NCBI RefSeq assembly: GCF_003544855.1
Contig: NZ_CP032101.1
Coordinates: 248,001-312,000 of the forward strand
Length of the DNA stretch: 64,000 nucleotides
Source: Malaciobacter marinus
Lineage (GTDB): Bacteria; Campylobacterota; Campylobacteria; Campylobacterales; Arcobacteraceae
Direction: 5' to 3'
Every line of letters begins with the position of its first letter. Position 1 is the first letter of the stretch. The position numbers were made by a program, and so were the translations under genes. Shown piece after piece: positions 30,485-38,810 of the stretch. The notes beneath the pieces are model-generated. The model did not search any database and had not been told where the DNA came from. It saw only the letters and a program-made list of their open reading frames with translations.

Positions 30485-31459
30485 TTATTTAACTATAAAA
30501 TACTCATCATTGTGATATATAATATTATCAATTGCAATAACATTTTCTTCATTATCAAATGAAAAGTCATAAATTTTATCAGATTTAAAATCATTACTAA
30601 TATTGATTAAATAACCTTGTGATTCAAGTGCATAAAGAGAGCTTCCATATGCTAGGGCATAAAATTTTGCATATTTATATTTTTTTCTATCTTGAATATT
30701 TAATGATATGTCAGTTTTTATTATTTGACCGTCAATTGTTGCTATAAAAATATCTTGATTATGCGCTATTATATCTCTAATGTTATACTCTTTTAAATTT
30801 ACAACTCCAGCTCCAACAGATACAACTTTATTTGAACTAGAAGCAATTAATGTATCATTTACAACATCTAGAAATATTATATTATTAAATTTACTATCTG
30901 CATCAACAACAATAGTTCTAATAACTTTGTTTGATTTTGCAGAAACAACAATTACTTTTCCATCTAATGTTGGGAATAAAATTAGACTTCCCATATAATA
31001 AGGATTTGCTATTCTTGTATCATTTGCTAAAGATTTTGAATAATACTCTTTCATTAATATATTTTTAGTGTTAATATCATAAAGAGCAATTGAGTTATCC
31101 ATAAATACTAATGCTAAAATATTATCTTTTAATGTTGCAGCAACAACTCCTGTTGAAAATTCGTGTTCTGTTTTATTTAATAAAATCTTATTTAAATAGT
31201 TTGTAGAAATAACAGTGTCTTCACTTAAATTTATAAATTCAAATCCTTCTGGAAGTTGAAAATTTGAAACACCTTTTTTTGTTATGATTTCACCATTATC
31301 TAAAGTCGCTCCAACTTTGTTAAATGATTTTATATTGTCATTTAATGAAGCGCTATTTGATTCATAATCACCTAAAGTATCATCAACTTCAAAATATTTT
31401 TTACTAGAACAACCAGTAAAAATTATAAGAGATGTTAGTAGTATTAAGAAATATTTCAT
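30485..31459 (-). CDS. BamB-like beta-propeller lipoprotein
   Basis: 324-aa lipoprotein with lipobox FTGC (Cys17) and a series of short beta-blade repeats (for example SIALYDINTKNILMKE, GKVIVVSAKSNKVIRTI, GQIIKTDISLNIQD), suggesting a PQQ/WD-type propeller. E. coli BamB, part of the outer-membrane protein assembly complex, has the same form and also lies directly downstream of yfgM, as this gene does (13 bp after the YfgM-like gene). I infer a BamB-type role; sequence resemblance to E. coli BamB is weak by eye. Confidence 0.65.
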   Translation of the reverse strand: MKYFLILLTSLIIFTGCSSKKYFEVDDTLGDYESNSASLNDNIKSFNKVGATLDNGEIITKKGVSNFQLPEGFEFINLSEDTVISTNYLNKILLNKTEHEFSTGVVAATLKDNILALVFMDNSIALYDINTKNILMKEYYSKSLANDTRIANPYYMGSLILFPTLDGKVIVVSAKSNKVIRTIVVDADSKFNNIIFLDVVNDTLIASSSNKVVSVGAGVVNLKEYNIRDIIAHNQDIFIATIDGQIIKTDISLNIQDRKKYKYAKFYALAYGSSLYALESQGYLINISNDFKSDKIYDFSFDNEENVIAIDNIIYHNDEYFIVK

Positions 31460-31471
31460 AGATTTTTCCTT

Positions 31472-32053
31472 CTATTTTGTAAGTAAATAGTGATTTAAAA
31501 TTTTCACTAATTCATATGCTTTTGACTCTTTTTGAATAAGTTTTAAAGTAATCTTTGCATCTTCATATTTTCCATCTTTTGCTTCAATTAATGCTTTATT
31601 GAAAATTGCAAACTCTTTTAATAAAAAATTTGGATCCATTGAAACATCATTTAACTTTTCAATACTTTGCTCTTTTAAAGCTTTTTGATATTTACTTAAA
31701 CTATTGAAAAAAAGTACGTTAACATCAGCTGTTTGACCATTTTTTTTAGCTTTTAAATATAGTGCCATATTGTAAAGTTTTTTATTTGTTTCTTCTAATG
31801 TTTTTAATGCTTCTTGATTGTTTACATCATTTAAAAATTTGTTAAAAGCAATATTTGCTTTTAGTTTATTTTCATTATCAATGTAGTTTTTTACACTAAA
31901 TCCAATAATAGCTACAACAACAACTATTATAGATGTAATTATTAGTGCTTTATTTTTTTTATAAAATCTCTCAATTTTCACAAAACTTTCAAGAAATTTT
32001 TCTTCACTATTTAGTTCATTTTTAACAAAATCCACATTCTCTTTTAAACTCAT
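31472..32053 (-). CDS. YfgM-like membrane-anchored protein
   Basis: 193 aa: cytoplasmic N-terminus (about 1-33), one membrane helix (about 34-54, ALIITSIIVVVVAIIGFSV), then a helical periplasmic domain of TPR-like character. This layout, its length and its position just before a BamB-like gene match E. coli YfgM, an accessory of the SecYEG translocon and periplasmic chaperone network. The start has AAAGGAAATTT upstream. It is divergent from ctpA. Confidence 0.68.
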   Translation of the reverse strand: MSLKENVDFVKNELNSEEKFLESFVKIERFYKKNKALIITSIIVVVVAIIGFSVKNYIDNENKLKANIAFNKFLNDVNNQEALKTLEETNKKLYNMALYLKAKKNGQTADVNVLFFNSLSKYQKALKEQSIEKLNDVSMDPNFLLKEFAIFNKALIEAKDGKYEDAKITLKLIQKESKAYELVKILNHYLLTK

Positions 32054-32161
32054 AAATTTCCTTTAAAAAAATTAATCAATATGTTACAAAAATTTTCATA
32101 AAACCTTACTTTTATAAAAGTTTGAATATAATACAAGTCTTATACAAATGAAAGGTTAATA

Positions 32162-33490
32162 ATGAAAAAATTTCTATTGGCTTCATCTTTTGCTTTAGTA
32201 CTTTCGCATGGTTTATTTGCAAAAGAAAAAAGTGAGGAGCTAACGCAAAGTAGATTTGAATCATTAACTAAACTAACACAAGTTATTGGTACAGTTGAAA
32301 AATACTATGTTGATGATGTTAAACTTCAAGAGATTGTAAATAAAGCAATAAAAGGTTTGATGCAAGAATTAGATGCTCACTCATCATTTTTGGATAAAAA
32401 ATCTACAAAAGAGATGTCAATTCAAACAAATGGTGAATTTGGTGGTTTGGGAATTACTGTAGGAATGAGAGACTCAGCATTAACTGTTATATCACCAATT
32501 GATGGAACACCTGCATATGAAGCTGGAATAAAATCTGGAGATATAATTTTAAAAATTGATGATAAATCAACATTAAATATGACTTTAAATGATGCTGTAG
32601 GATTAATGAGAGGAAAACCAAAAACTAAAATTAATTTGACTGTTGTAAGAAAAGGTGAAAATAAACCTCTTAAAATAACAATAGTAAGAGACATAATTAA
32701 AGTGCAATCTGTATTTTCAAAAAAAATCGATGATAATTTATTATATTTAAGAATTGCAAGTTTTGATAAAAAAGTGACTGATAAACTAAAAGATATTATA
32801 AAAAAACATACTAAAACAAAAGGTATAGTTTTAGATTTGAGAAACAATCCTGGTGGTCTTTTGGCACAAGCTATATCAGTAACAGATCTTTTTGTTGATT
32901 CAGGTGTAATTGTATCTCAAAAAGGTAGAGATGCAAGTGATGAAGAAAAGTTTTATGCAAAATATACTAATACTTTAACTGATGTCCCAATGGTTGTTTT
33001 AGTAAATGCAGGAAGTGCAAGTGCAAGTGAGATTGTAAGTGGTGCTTTACAAGATCATAAAAGAGCAATTATTATAGGAGAAAAAACTTTTGGAAAAGGT
33101 TCAGTTCAAGCAGTATTACCAATAGTAAAAGATAGAAGTGAAAATATTAAGCTTACAATAGCAAAATATTATTTACCAAGTGGAAGAACTATTCAAGCAA
33201 AAGGAATAACTCCTGATATTATTGCATTTGCAGGAAAAACTGTAACTGAGCCTTCAAATGATTTTCAAATAAAAGAAGCAGACTTAAAAAAACATTTAGA
33301 AGAAGAGCTTGAAAAAGTTGAAGATAAAAAAACAAAAAAAGAAGTAAAATCTGGAAAAGATAAAGAAAAAGTAGAAAAGAAAGAAGAAGATAAAGAGAAA
33401 GAAGAGATTATTACAAAAAAAGATATACAAAATGATAATCAAATCAATTCAGCTATTAATATTTTAAAAAGTTTAATAATTATGAAATAG
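32162..33490 (+). CDS. ctpA: C-terminal processing protease (S41)
   Basis: Periplasmic serine protease of the tail-specific family. Signal peptide about 1-20, N-terminal helices, a PDZ domain (about 95-175, with GGLGITVG), then the S41 core with DLRNNPGG and the Ser/Lys dyad Ser287 (GSASASEI) and Lys312 (TFGKGSVQ). The C-terminus (about 375-425) is a run of Lys and Glu absent from most homologues. It precedes purC by 10 bp, as I recall for C. jejuni (Cj0511-Cj0512), but has no functional link to purine synthesis. AAAGG precedes the ATG. Confidence 0.95.
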   Translation: MKKFLLASSFALVLSHGLFAKEKSEELTQSRFESLTKLTQVIGTVEKYYVDDVKLQEIVNKAIKGLMQELDAHSSFLDKKSTKEMSIQTNGEFGGLGITVGMRDSALTVISPIDGTPAYEAGIKSGDIILKIDDKSTLNMTLNDAVGLMRGKPKTKINLTVVRKGENKPLKITIVRDIIKVQSVFSKKIDDNLLYLRIASFDKKVTDKLKDIIKKHTKTKGIVLDLRNNPGGLLAQAISVTDLFVDSGVIVSQKGRDASDEEKFYAKYTNTLTDVPMVVLVNAGSASASEIVSGALQDHKRAIIIGEKTFGKGSVQAVLPIVKDRSENIKLTIAKYYLPSGRTIQAKGITPDIIAFAGKTVTEPSNDFQIKEADLKKHLEEELEKVEDKKTKKEVKSGKDKEKVEKKEEDKEKEEIITKKDIQNDNQINSAINILKSLIIMK

Positions 33491-33500
33491 AAGGAATAAA

Positions 33501-34214
33501 ATGACTAAGACAGAACTTTTATATGAGGGTAAAGCGAAAAAAATTTGGAAAACAGAAGATGAAAATTTTCTTGTTTCTGAATTTAAGGATGATTTAACAG
33601 CGTTTAATGGAGAAAAAAAATCAAGTGAAGAGGGAAAAGGTGCTTTAAATAACCAAATCTCAAGTGCACTTTTTGAACTATTAAATGAAAAAGGAATTCA
33701 AACTCATTTTGTAAAAATGCTTGATGATAATAATATGCTTCATAAATCTTGTGAAGTAATAAAGATTGAAGTTATTGTAAGAAATATAGCAACAGGATCT
33801 TTAAGTAAAAACTTAGGAATTGATAATGGTAAAGTATTACCATTTACTTTAGTAGAGTTTGATTATAAAAATGATGCTTTAGGAGATCCAAAATTAAATG
33901 ACCAACATGCATTAATTTTAGGTTTAGTTAAACACCAAGATGAACTAGACAAAATTAGAAGAGTTGCAAGAGAAATAAATGATATATTAAAACCTTTCTT
34001 TTTTGAAAAAGGATTAAAACTTGTAGATTTTAAATTAGAGTTTGGAAAAGATAAAAATGGTAATATTATTTTAATAGATGAATTAAGTCCTGATAATTGC
34101 AGATTTTGGGATATAGAATCTGGTGAATCATTAGATAAAGATAGATTTAGACAAGGTAAAGGTGGGCTAAAAGTTGCCTATACTCAAGTATTAAATAGAA
34201 TTTTAAATAAATAA
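33501..34214 (+). CDS. purC: SAICAR synthetase
   Basis: Purine synthesis: joins CAIR and aspartate with ATP. The 237-aa product starts [11 protein letters not shown] and contains [19 protein letters not shown] and [14 protein letters not shown], all family hallmarks. AAGGA precedes the ATG. First of a purC-purS-purQ trio; purL is not adjacent. Confidence 0.97.
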   Translation: MTKTELLYEGKAKKIWKTEDENFLVSEFKDDLTAFNGEKKSSEEGKGALNNQISSALFELLNEKGIQTHFVKMLDDNNMLHKSCEVIKIEVIVRNIATGSLSKNLGIDNGKVLPFTLVEFDYKNDALGDPKLNDQHALILGLVKHQDELDKIRRVAREINDILKPFFFEKGLKLVDFKLEFGKDKNGNIILIDELSPDNCRFWDIESGESLDKDRFRQGKGGLKVAYTQVLNRILNK

Positions 34215-34229
34215 TTAGGGAGATAGAAT

Positions 34230-34475
34230 TTGAAAGCAATTGTAAATGTGGCATTAAAACAAGGTGTTTTAGATGATCAAGGTAAAGCAACACATCATGC
34301 ATTAGATACATTGGGGTTCAAAGAAGTAGTTAAAGATGTAAGAATAGGTAAACAAATTGTTATTGAACTTAATTCTTCAAGCAAAGAAATTGCAAAAGCT
34401 GAAGTTACAAATATGTGTGAGAAACTGCTTGCAAATACTGTAATAGAAGATTATGAAATTGAAATTGTAGGTTAA
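34230..34475 (+). CDS. purS: FGAM synthase subunit PurS
   Basis: 81-aa structural subunit linking PurQ and the small-type PurL. It shows the typical pattern AIVNVALKQGVLDDQGKA and DVRIGKQIVIEL. Start TTG at 34230 with AGGGAG upstream. purQ begins 2 bp after its stop. Its presence implies that the genome has a small PurL rather than the fused E. coli type. Confidence 0.95.
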   Translation: MKAIVNVALKQGVLDDQGKATHHALDTLGFKEVVKDVRIGKQIVIELNSSSKEIAKAEVTNMCEKLLANTVIEDYEIEIVG

Positions 34476-34477
34476 TT

Positions 34478-35152
34478 ATGATGAATGTAACAGTATTACA
34501 ATTTCCCGGAACAAATTGTGAATATGATACAAAATATGCCTTTGAAAAACTTGGGTGTAATGTAGAAATTATTTGGCATAAAGATACAACTTTACCAGAG
34601 AATACTGATCTTTTAGTAATACCTGGTGGATTTTCATATGGAGATTATCTAAGAAGTGGTGCAATTGCAAGATTTGCAAATATTATGAATGCAGTACAAG
34701 AATATGCTTCAAATGGTGGTAAAGTTTTAGGTATTTGTAATGGTTTTCAAATTCTTTTAGAAGCAGGCTTACTTCCTGGTGCTATGAAAAGAAATGACTC
34801 TTTACATTTTATTTCTAAGTTTAACTATTTAAAAGTTATTAATAATGATAATGTATTTTTAAAAGAGTTAAATATTGGTGATATAGTTAATATTCCCGTT
34901 GCACATCATGATGGAAACTATTTTATTGATGAAACAGGATTAAAAGAGTTAGAATCAAATAATCAAATATTATTAAAATATTGTGAAAAAGATGGAAATG
35001 AACAAAATCTAAATGGTTCTGTTTCTCAAATTGCAGGAATCTGTAATAAGGAAAAGAATATATTTGGACTTATGCCCCATCCTGAAAGAGCAATAGAACA
35101 ACTACTTGGTGGAGATGATGGAATAAGAATGCTACAAGGCTTTTTTAAATAA
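34478..35152 (+). CDS. purQ: FGAM synthase glutaminase subunit PurQ
   Basis: Class I glutamine amidotransferase that supplies ammonia to PurL. The 224-aa product shows LQFPGTNCEYDT, nucleophile Cys87 in GICNGFQIL, and the His-Glu pair in MPHPERA. Two Met codons open the frame (34478 and 34481), and either could be the start. A hairpin terminator follows. Confidence 0.97.
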   Translation: MMNVTVLQFPGTNCEYDTKYAFEKLGCNVEIIWHKDTTLPENTDLLVIPGGFSYGDYLRSGAIARFANIMNAVQEYASNGGKVLGICNGFQILLEAGLLPGAMKRNDSLHFISKFNYLKVINNDNVFLKELNIGDIVNIPVAHHDGNYFIDETGLKELESNNQILLKYCEKDGNEQNLNGSVSQIAGICNKEKNIFGLMPHPERAIEQLLGGDDGIRMLQGFFK

Positions 35153-35185
35153 AGTAAAGTAGTAGATATTTCTACTACTTTTACT
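35153..35185 (+). terminator. Terminator after purQ
   Basis: An 11-bp stem (arms 35156-35166 and 35171-35181, AAAGTAGTAGA / TCTACTACTTT), 4-nt loop, extended past a single bulge on both sides, T-rich distal arm. It begins at the purQ stop and lies 17 bp before the next gene. Confidence 0.8.
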
Positions 35186-35201
35186 TAAAAGAGAAAATAA
35201 T

Positions 35202-36407
35202 ATGAAAATAATACTGCTAATATTACTTACTATACAAATTATATTTGCTAATACTACTTTTACAAATGAAGAGAGTTCAGTTTTTCAAGAAGATGTTTAT
35301 AAACAATTAAATACACAAGTAGAAGATGATACATTTTCTTCTAATGGTCTTGATTACTTAAATGAAGAGAGTGTTAAAACAGTCCCTACGTCAAAAAATT
35401 TATATTTATCTTATTTAGAGTTTCCTCAAAATATATATAAGAACCAAAGATTTGAAATTAGTATTAAAGCTTTAATTACTACAGATGATTTTGATAGAAT
35501 TGAGACAAGATTTGTTGATTCAAAAAATATGAATGTCTTAAATCCAGAACAAGCTTGGATGGCTGTAGATAATAATAGTTTTGAAAACATATACTATTTT
35601 AAAGCTTATGAGCAAGATTTTATAATGCCAACATTTCAAGTATTGTTATATAAAAATGATCAATTAATTGATTTTGCATATTTAAAGCCAAAAGATATTA
35701 GATTTTCTAAATTAGCAAAAGGAGATAATAGTTTTTCAAATGTTATTGCAAAAGAGTTAGTTTTAAATACATATAAAACTAAACAATACAATAATAATGA
35801 GTTATTAACAATTATTGATATAGATGCAAAATATTCAAATTTAGAAGATTTTTATTTAAATGATTTTTCAAAAGATCAAGGTATTTCAAGTATTGAAGAT
35901 GAATATCCAGAACAGCATTTATTATATTATATTGTAGCTCCTATTCATAAAAAGAGATTAAATTTTACTTATTTTAATACTTCATCAAAAAGCTTTGAAA
36001 GAATATCAATACCTTTAGAGTTAGAAAATGAGTTAGTAAGTACTCAAACTGATTTAAACCCAAATAGTTCAAATCTTGAGCTTTATAAAAAAGTTGCTTT
36101 ATTGGCACTTTTACTGATTTTTATTATTTTATTTATTTGGAAAAGAAAAAAAACTTATTTATTAATTCTTCTGATTTTGATTATAATAGCAATATTATAT
36201 CTAATGCCTAATAAGCATGCTGTATTAAAGAACAATACTATGATATATATTTTACCAACAAATAAATCAACAATTTTTTATCAATTAGATAATTTTAAAA
36301 AAGTTGAAATATTAAATAAAAAAAATGAATTTATAAAAGTAATGTTCAATAATAACAGTAATAAAGTTATTGGATGGGTAAAGGAAGATAGTTTTGTCAA
36401 GAATTAG
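35202..36407 (+). CDS. Uncharacterised membrane-anchored periplasmic protein
   Basis: 401 aa; matches in position C. jejuni Cj0515, annotated only as periplasmic. Signal peptide about 1-16 (ending IFA), a large beta-rich periplasmic domain (about 60-290), two closely spaced hydrophobic segments (about 298-313 and 319-335) and a C-terminal small domain (about 337-401) with PTNKSTIFYQ and VIGWVKEDSFV, resembling a bacterial SH3 domain. The layout recalls BatD/SH3 envelope proteins. It overlaps plsC by 14 bp, so it is linked to envelope phospholipid synthesis by position only. Confidence 0.75.
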   Translation: MKIILLILLTIQIIFANTTFTNEESSVFQEDVYKQLNTQVEDDTFSSNGLDYLNEESVKTVPTSKNLYLSYLEFPQNIYKNQRFEISIKALITTDDFDRIETRFVDSKNMNVLNPEQAWMAVDNNSFENIYYFKAYEQDFIMPTFQVLLYKNDQLIDFAYLKPKDIRFSKLAKGDNSFSNVIAKELVLNTYKTKQYNNNELLTIIDIDAKYSNLEDFYLNDFSKDQGISSIEDEYPEQHLLYYIVAPIHKKRLNFTYFNTSSKSFERISIPLELENELVSTQTDLNPNSSNLELYKKVALLALLLIFIILFIWKRKKTYLLILLILIIIAILYLMPNKHAVLKNNTMIYILPTNKSTIFYQLDNFKKVEILNKKNEFIKVMFNNNSNKVIGWVKEDSFVKN

Positions 36408-37077
36408 AGCACTTTTAGTTGTTATACAATTTTCATTAACAGTTGCGGTTACAATATTTTTCATGTATTTATTTAGAAATCATACACATAAAGTAATAAA
36501 AATATGGATGAAATTTCAAATGTTTTTTCTTGGAATAAAATTAGAAGAAGAGGGTTCTTTAGACGAAACATGTGATATGGTTATTTTAAATCATCAAAGT
36601 TTATTAGATATTATAGTAATGGAATATATACACTCAAAAAACTTAGCATGGGTAGCTAAAAAAGAGATTACTGATTTACCTTTTTTTGGACATATCATAA
36701 AAGCTCCAAGAATGATATCTATTGACAGAGAGAATAAAGCTGGACTTGTTAAACTATTAAGAGAGTCAAAAGATAGATTATCTAAAGGAAGACCAATAGC
36801 AATTTTTCCAGAAGGCACAAGAACAGATGGAAAAACTATACTTCCTTTTAAAAGTGGTGCAAAGATGGTTGCAAATAAATTAAAATTAAGAGTTCAACCT
36901 GTTGTTATGTTAAACACAAGAAAGATACTAGACTCAAAAAAACTTACATGTAATCCAGGTATTGTAAAAGTGATTTATCTTGAACCTGTTCAAGCTTCAA
37001 ATGATACTGATTGGTTTAAACAAACTGAATTAAAAATGAATGAAATATTAAAAGAAAAGTCAAAAAATGAGTTTTAA
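36394..37077 (+). CDS. plsC: 1-acyl-sn-glycerol-3-phosphate acyltransferase
   Basis: Makes phosphatidate, the substrate of CdsA, at the inner membrane. The 227-aa product has an N-terminal membrane segment (about 7-27), the catalytic NHQSLLD (HX4D) and FPEGTRTDG motifs. It starts with TTG inside the 3' end of the preceding gene and ends 11 bp inside crcB. This order is the same as in C. jejuni (Cj0515-Cj0516-Cj0517). Confidence 0.95.
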   Translation: MSRIRALLVVIQFSLTVAVTIFFMYLFRNHTHKVIKIWMKFQMFFLGIKLEEEGSLDETCDMVILNHQSLLDIIVMEYIHSKNLAWVAKKEITDLPFFGHIIKAPRMISIDRENKAGLVKLLRESKDRLSKGRPIAIFPEGTRTDGKTILPFKSGAKMVANKLKLRVQPVVMLNTRKILDSKKLTCNPGIVKVIYLEPVQASNDTDWFKQTELKMNEILKEKSKNEF

Positions 37078-37456
37078 TTGGCCTGCTGTTTTAGCAATAG
37101 GTTTTGGAGGATTTATTGGAGCAGTTGCTAGAGCATACACTGTACATTTTACTAATAAGTATATTCCTTTAGAGTTTCCATTAGGAATATTAGTTGTAAA
37201 TATCTTAGGAAGTTTTTTAATAGGTTTAGTTTTTGCAGTTTTTGCCCATTATAATTTAAATGATAATTTAAAAATGTTTTTAACTACAGGTTTTTTAGGA
37301 GCATTAACTACTTATTCTACATTTGCAATTGAAACATTTTTTCTTTTTCAAAGTTCTTTTATAATTGCTGTTGCAAATATAGCTTTAAATGTTTTTGGTA
37401 CTATATTCGCTGCAGCTTTTGGGTACAAGGTTTTACAGTTTTTTCTTAATCATTAG
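37067..37456 (+). CDS. crcB: Fluoride channel CrcB/Fluc
   Basis: Dimeric fluoride exporter, 129 aa with four membrane helices. Family elements: GGFIGAVARAYT near residue 14, GILVVNILGSFLIG near 43, and TTGFLGALTTYSTFAIE near 77, containing the pore-lining Thr/Ser-Phe residues. It overlaps plsC and is convergent with an XRE regulator (4-bp overlap). No fluoride riboswitch is recognisable upstream, since the gene lies inside an operon. Confidence 0.95.
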   Translation: MSFNWPAVLAIGFGGFIGAVARAYTVHFTNKYIPLEFPLGILVVNILGSFLIGLVFAVFAHYNLNDNLKMFLTTGFLGALTTYSTFAIETFFLFQSSFIIAVANIALNVFGTIFAAAFGYKVLQFFLNH

Positions 37457-37944
37457 TAGCTATCTGTAAAATCTTTTATCTCTCTTACTTTTTTAACTAC
37501 ATTATCATATAATGCATCTGGCATATAAGGAAGTAATGAAATAAGCTCATCAATTTTATCCTTATTTGTTTTATAAGTATATATTTTTTCAACTTGTTTA
37601 GTCATCTCTTGTTCCCAATGACATAAATCTTCAATTCTATTTTTTATTAATTCAAGTTCATTTTTTGACAAATCTTTTAATATATACTTTAAGTATCTAC
37701 TTCTACTATTTGAATTATCTTCAAATAACTCTTGTTCTGCCACATTTAATGCTTCTGCTATATAAGGAATAAAATCAGCTTTTATTGATGATGTTCCATT
37801 TAAGTAAGCATATATTGAAGACACAGATGGTGCTTCACCTATTCTATTAACTTTTGGATTTACAGCAAGTAATCTAGCAGCAAATTCCTTTTTTGTAAGT
37901 TTTTTTTCTTTTAATATTTGATTGATTCTTTCATAAATTTCCAT
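37453..37944 (-). CDS. XRE-family helix-turn-helix protein
   Basis: 163 aa: an N-terminal Cro/CI-type DNA-binding domain (about 5-68, with ILKEKKLTKKEFAARL and SVSSIYAYLNGTSS) and a helical C-terminal region (about 75-160) of unknown function, perhaps for dimerisation. It lies alone between crcB and the 614-bp gene-free region. An inverted TTTAACTA / TAGTTAAA pair (37983-37990, 38021-38028) upstream of its start could be its own operator. Confidence 0.85.
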   Translation of the reverse strand: MEIYERINQILKEKKLTKKEFAARLLAVNPKVNRIGEAPSVSSIYAYLNGTSSIKADFIPYIAEALNVAEQELFEDNSNSRSRYLKYILKDLSKNELELIKNRIEDLCHWEQEMTKQVEKIYTYKTNKDKIDELISLLPYMPDALYDNVVKKVREIKDFTDSY

Positions 37945-38558
37945 ATTTTGCCTTTTTGGTATTTCATTAAATCGTCTTACAGTTTAACTAAAGAAAATAT
38001 AACAAATATTATATATTGTATAGTTAAATAATACAAATTAATTAATAATTTAAATAAGAAAGCATTATATCAAAAAAAAGTAAATAAATAATGACTAAAA
38101 TCAAAAAAAAATGCTTTTTTCTATTATTCTTAACTCATAATTTTATTATAAAAAAAAGTCATTTTATTTGACTTTTAAGTGACATATATATGACAGAGTA
38201 GTCGTTTGTAAGGATTGTGTAAAACCAAAAATATAATAAATTTTTTATTTATTTTTATAATCAAGTGCTAATAATAGAACTTTAGGATAAATAATATTTA
38301 ATTTTTAGTAAAAAATAATTTATTTTTAATAAATGAAAAGAGATATATTATTTATTATAGTTTAAGAGTAAAATTATTAAATATTTATTTTCTTATAATT
38401 ATTGTTTTTTTGTAATAATTGTAATATTTTTTATTAAAATAAAATACTAATTTTATAAACATAGCAAAAAAATATTATAAAAAGTAGATATAAGAAATTA
38501 AATAAAATTTTTAAGTATTAAGTAGATATAATCTGTAAAAAATTATAAGGAGTCTACG
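37945..38558. other. 614-bp gene-free AT-rich region
   Basis: No open reading frame of note on either strand. It contains, from left: an inverted TTTAACTA / TAGTTAAA pair (37983-38028), a hairpin AAAAGTCA / TGACTTTT (38154-38176), a pho-box-like triple repeat (38168-38196), a possible -10 TATAAT at 38232-38237 (plus) and another at 38150-38145 (minus), and a direct repeat AAGTAGATATAA (38482-38493, 38520-38531), of which the second copy includes the likely tatA -10 (38527-38532). The rest shows nothing I can interpret. Confidence 0.7.
38168..38196 (-). promoter_or_regulatory. Pho-box-like triple direct repeat
   Basis: Reading the minus strand: CTGTCAT-ATAT-ATGTCAC, then TTAA and AAGTCAA. These are three 7-bp units with 4-bp AT spacers, an 11-bp period. 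The first two units differ at one position from the E. coli PhoB consensus CTGTCATAWAWCTGTCAY. OmpR/PhoB-family dimers bind such tandem sites. A minus-strand TATAAT (38150-38145) lies 17 bp beyond, pointing towards the XRE gene. Confidence 0.5.
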
Positions 38559-38795
38559 ATGGGTATGCCAGGTGGAGTAGAATGGATTTTAATTGCATTA
38601 GTAGTATTATTACTATTTGGAGGTAAAAAAATACCAGAACTAGCTAAAGGTTTAGGAAGTGGGATTAAAAACTTCAAAAAAGCAGTAAAAGATGACGAAG
38701 ACGAAGAAGTTGCAAGCACTGATAAAGTTGATGAATTAGATAAAAAAAGTGAAGCTAAAAAAGAAGAAAAAAAAGAAGAATCTAAAACTGTATAA
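38559..38795 (+). CDS. tatA: Twin-arginine translocase subunit TatA
   Basis: Pore-forming component for export of folded proteins. 78 aa: short N-terminal membrane helix ([15 protein letters not shown]), the conserved [14 protein letters not shown] with amphipathic helix, and a highly charged Asp/Glu/Lys tail. AAGGAG precedes the ATG, and a TATAAT lies at 38527-38532. tatB and tatC are not adjacent. argS follows 15 bp later, as in C. jejuni. Confidence 0.95.
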   Translation: MGMPGGVEWILIALVVLLLFGGKKIPELAKGLGSGIKNFKKAVKDDEDEEVASTDKVDELDKKSEAKKEEKKEESKTV

Positions 38796-38810
38796 AAAAG
38801 AGATGATAGA

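Noticed and set aside
37067-37456. Fluoride riboswitch before crcB
   Set aside because: crcB starts inside plsC with no leader to hold one.
38057-38119. AAAGCATT / AATGCTTT pair as a terminator
   Set aside because: The loop would be about 45 nt of A/T; no gene ends near it.
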